From positions 4,192,826 to 4,256,825 of the forward strand of contig NC_066856.1 in assembly GCF_001640805.2 (NCBI RefSeq): a stretch of 64,000 nt of DNA. Direction: 5' to 3'. Of the stretch, positions 60,024-64,000 are shown piece after piece; within the stretch, counting starts at the first letter, position 1, and every line of letters starts with the position of its first letter. Below the pieces are notes generated by a model, which made no database searches, was not told the origin of the DNA, and saw only the letters and a list, made by a program, of their open reading frames with translations. The translations under genes and the position numbers were made by a program. The DNA comes from Lates calcarifer. Lineage: Eukaryota; Chordata; Actinopteri; Centropomidae.

Positions 60024-62393
60024 CTTTCTTTATTGTATGTGTGTGTGGTCTGTTAGACACACACACACACACACCTACAACCCTGGGGCTTTAGGCCACT
60101 CCCTATATTTGAAGACAAACCAGAGGCCTGTGGACTGTCTCTCTGTCGTGTTCTTTGGGTCTCATCACCGATAGTAGTCTCAGTAGTCACAAAGCCTGAT
60201 AGTTAACATACCAACAGCTACTTTCATAAACACCTGTGTGTTAGTACGTGTGTGTATGTGAGAGAGTGAGTCTGGGTGAGAAATGTGTTCACATGTTTTT
60301 GTCATTACCTGAACTGTCGGCTTGTGGGGTGAAATGTGCAATTAGAGAAGTTTATTAGTTTGTCAATTGTTAGACATACAGAGGTGTCAGAGATTAGGTC
60401 TGTGAATGTGATTTATTGTATGTGTGTGTGGTTGGGGGTGTTAGAGAATGAGCACTGATATGCTGCTTTACTACTATATTGGAAAATATTGAAGCCTCAT
60501 TTTACCTGCTGAATTGTAGTGAATATTTAAATAAATACAGTAAATGTCAATTTAAGGTCTCATTACAAAGTGAAACTTCCACTACTTAAAGGAATGATTC
60601 TGAGAGTTATTTCTGGTGTTATGAGCTAATAAAACTGTCACTCTGATTTTTTTTTAAATAGTGAGTCAAGAATGACTCAATAAATGAATAACCAGCATTT
60701 TAAAACGAACCTTTTCTCATATGACATTCTTGATCTAAAAGACTAGTAAGAGTATTGAAAGAATAAATTTTCTCACGAGTGCTTCCTCCTAGCAAAGCAT
60801 GACTTTTTGGAAGCAGTTCTACATTTTTTTGCAGGTTTAACAGCTCTCTGTAAACTGTGTAAACACATGCTGTGAATCTGCCGAAGGCTTGGGTGTGATC
60901 TCACTAGGACAAAATATGAGGATGTTTTAAATAAAATACTTCAGTTAATGAACTTCTTTTTAATGCAAAAGTTACACTGAAAATGTTAAAATAAAAAAAA
61001 TAAAAAACAAATTCTGCTTTTCTGCAGAATGAGAGTCACTGTTGAAACTAAGACCTTATTTTGTTACTTTACTACTACTTAGTTACTTTACTCCGTATTA
61101 ATCAAGGGTATTAAAAGTACTGTTACTGTAATGTATTAAAACTTATATTGAAACATAACCTATACATTTTGATAAGAGTCTCTTAAATGTGGTTATTAAA
61201 GAGTTATAGTCTACAATTGTTTGACTTCTCTGCCAACTTGAAAGCCAATGTGATATAGATGTACCTGTTTAATATATATGTATAGGCCAGTAATATATAA
61301 ATAGTCATTTTATGGGCCAAACCTCCTACACATTTGTTGCTGATAGCTACATTTGAAGAATCCATTCTTGTGTTACATTCATTGTGTATGTGTGTTTGTG
61401 TGTCAGGGTGTGTTGACAAAGTTCTGTGATTGTGTGGCTTGGCTGAGATAGCCTGAATGGCTCGCTAGGAATGTCAGAGATAGCATCTCTCTCAGATTAG
61501 TGCGATGGCAGCTGGACACAGGAACACCTCAGACACACACACGTACACACACACAAAGCCATTTTATCATTTTGTTGTCTGACATTATCAGTCATACAAT
61601 AGCAACACATCTTCCACAAAATTAACATTTTTTGAACAATTCAGACTTTTTCTTTTTTTTTTTTTTTTTTTTACAAATACTTTAATTCCCATTTGTTTGC
61701 AACATGTAGTGTATGTGCATTGTGTGCAAAACTTCCATGCATGTCTGCATAATTCAGTAATTCTTGCAGTTTAGACAAGAACGTCTGGTAAGGGGTTTTA
61801 TGATATGACACCTCCACATAACAGGTTTGAGGATTCCCCTGTGGGCATACTTGGAGTTGTGATTTACAGGGTGTGAACAGGTATCAGATGACAGAGTCTC
61901 TTGCCTCCCTGCTCTCCTTCTGCTTTCATGTAAACTCATAGAGGGGGGGGGGTCATGCTGTGTGTGAGTGTGTGGGTTTATGTGAGTAATGGTGCTTTTC
62001 CTAGAAGTATCTGCTTCTTATAATATCTCCCTCTCACAAAGACACACACAGACACCAGCCTTTGAAGTAGATCCCCTCAGGTGTGTGTATTGATTAGCGA
62101 GGCAGGGTGTGACTCAGAGTTTAACAGAGTAAGCTGTAACTGAAAAAGAGAAATAACCAGTACAAACTACTTATAATATAGACTGTTAACGGTCTAGCTA
62201 GGGGCATTATTTAGTAACAAGGATTTTACTGGAGCATTTGTAATTAAGTAGTAGCAAGAATGCTTCACATACCCACTCTGCATCATCAAACCACAAGTCC
62301 AGTTTGTACTCTGAAAGAACCTATTGGTTTCTTAAATTAAATCTGTAAAGAGCATGACTACTATCAGTGTGAGGCCAGCTGAAAAGAAGTTAA

Positions 62394-62435
62394 ATTAGAT
62401 TCTTTAAGCTGCAGATTAGATTCTTTAAGCTGCAG
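62394..62435 (+). repeat. Perfect 21-bp tandem duplication
   Basis: A 21-bp unit beginning ATTAGATTC and ending AGCTGCAG occurs twice, head to tail. Confidence 0.95.
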
Positions 62436-62593
62436 AAAAGAATAAATAATCGTGCACTAACTTTTATTCTTCTGTAAGATGTTAATGTTGTAAATATAAC
62501 CAAACTAATTCTGTGGGGCACAGCTCTATCTAACTGTTTGAGAAAAAAGGCTCCAGTTTGTAATTAAATCCATCAGGTTGTGTATGAGCAGGT

Positions 62594-62596
<3 letters not shown>

Positions 62597-62630
<34 letters not shown>
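62597..62630 (+). repeat. (TG)n microsatellite
   Basis: About 15 TG units followed by a GA-rich run. Confidence 0.95.
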
Positions 62631-62631
<1 letters not shown>

Positions 62632-64000
62632 AGAGAGAGAGGGAGAGGGAGAGGCAGTGCGAGAAATTAGCAAGGGCTAAAAGTCCCTCGTCAGCTGTCT
62701 CTGTATATCAGCTGGAATGAAAACAGAAGTATGGCGGCTGAAAAAAGGGGAAATGGCTCCAAATATACGCACATGCAAAAAATATAGTGGCGAGCTCAGT
62801 GATAACCAAAACATGCATGCAGTATACCTTCTTCCACAGTAAAAACAGATGAGCAGGGTGTGTAGAATCACTAAGAGACCTCTCTAGGCTTATATAATGC
62901 TGAAAATTAATCCAGATTATGTAGTTGTTGGTAAATATTGTGATGATGATTATTAATCATGACTTGTTGTGCCAGTTATTTCAGGAAAATTATTTAGCTT
63001 CAGACTTCTATTAATGTTCTTATTAACGGTATGTAAATTTGTAATACTTCTTCAATCAGTATTCATCCTTGTCTCTGTGAAGTGACAGGAAGTAGAGAAG
63101 CCACAAACTCATTCAGGCAAGCAGCAGTGTGAGCCAGCTCTCGTCCTGTCATACACACACATACACACAAACGCACACAAACACTCCTACAGTACACACC
63201 CACTCGCGTGGTGACCGAGTAAGCTGAGCATTTAGAGGAAGTGTCCCACCTCTCTTAGAAAGTGACATCAGAGGTGAGCTTTCCACACAGTGGCTACAAG
63301 CCCAAGCCACTGAACACTTTGTTTTTCCAGACCATGTTGAGGCTGCCTGCTTTAATACACATTATACACTGTACTCATAATACATCTGTGCAAGTACTTT
63401 GCGGTGCTCTGTACAGATTTATTAAATATCTCCATAGTGCCCTTCAACAATCTTCAACTCATTCAGACTCATTCACTTACGTTCTCTTTACTTGTGGTTA
63501 TCTTGAGACATTGAGTCATGGAAGATATCTATCGGAGGCACAGATCTTTCAGTTTTTCTTTCTTCATCATTCTATCTGTTGTGAAAGAGCTGGCAAGATG
63601 TGAGACGTGTTTTTTATTCAGTCATTTTCAGAAGGATTTTAAAAATGATTTGTAATGGGTGCATCACAGATTATTTCAGGGTCACAACAGGACAAAAAGC
63701 TATTATCTGCAGTATAAATCTCTCCAAATGCAGTCTGAAGCAGGCAGAAGTGATGACTGGAACACATTAGCTTGTGGTTGGAATTAGAGCTGGGCAAGAA
63801 GTCAGTATTACTGGTTATCAGTTCATCAATATTCTGATGATACAGTAGGATTTTATCATGTTGTTGTTGTTGCACAAATTTTCACTGTGCAAATTAATGA
63901 TTCTGAGAAAGTTGTGGTTAAAAAACAAAATTAGTCTGTAAACTTTTTTGTCAGATTATGATGATTTTTACAGACTGTTAACTAGTTTTAGATTTTGTAT

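Larger units (their letters stand above)
45246..64000 (+). other. Long intron-like region to the window end
   Basis: About 18.7 kb without an exon I can identify by homology. It contains microsatellites, a possible reversed SINE fragment at 47220-47345, a degraded SINE piece near 56079-56130, a CpG-rich patch with a candidate exon at 55231-55287, a CCAAT-plus-CRE pair near 56582-56626, and short perfect tandem duplications at 59992-60023 and 62394-62435. Confidence 0.4.

Overview
The window looks like teleost fish nuclear DNA. It has dense (CA)n, (TA)n and (CT)n microsatellites, pieces of tRNA-type SINE with an (ATGG)n tail, short exons in large introns, and one well-conserved vertebrate channel gene. 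There are no bacterial-style operons and no rRNA, tRNA or CRISPR arrays that I can see.

Region 1 (1-~40.0 kb, + strand) holds the 3' part of an ERG-type (KCNH subfamily, Kv11) voltage-gated K+ channel gene. I reconstruct 17 coding exons (1793-37018, 2904 nt, 967 codons plus stop) whose phases all agree. They encode S1-S6, the SVGFGN filter, the C-linker, the cyclic-nucleotide-binding homology domain with its FNL intrinsic ligand, PKA-type sites, a C-terminal coiled coil and the conserved RRLSL...SDPG end. The first exon (1793-1984) is unusual. It carries no PAS domain, sits in a CpG-rich patch with a strong Kozak ATG, and splices in phase 0 directly to the VLSLGAD exon, exactly the junction used by the short mammalian ERG1b isoform. 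The PAS exons of a long isoform are not in the window and presumably lie upstream. The paralogue is probably kcnh6a (TTTLIGLL before S4, NDQ after S1), but much of the C-terminus reads like KCNH2, so kcnh2 is not excluded.

Region 2 (~37.0-44.8 kb) is the 3' UTR, with polyadenylation signals near 40.0, 42.0 and 43.0 kb, followed by intergenic DNA with a SINE body at about 43.43-43.64 kb.

Region 3 (44.8-64 kb) begins with a CpG-rich, CCAAT-box promoter and a probable non-coding first exon ending at a GTGAGT donor (45245). A long intron-like stretch runs to the window end. Within it, a CpG-rich patch ends in a 19-codon ATG exon candidate at 55231-55287. I cannot name this second gene.

Main points for a second look: the ERG1b-like alternative first exon; at least five introns splitting exons that are single in human KCNH2 (from memory); a (CTCTT)n microsatellite serving as the polypyrimidine tract of the S2 exon; decayed copies of the C-linker exon tail in the next intron; a 99-nt intron that is in frame and open; and a Gly/Ser hexamer expansion in the C-terminus.
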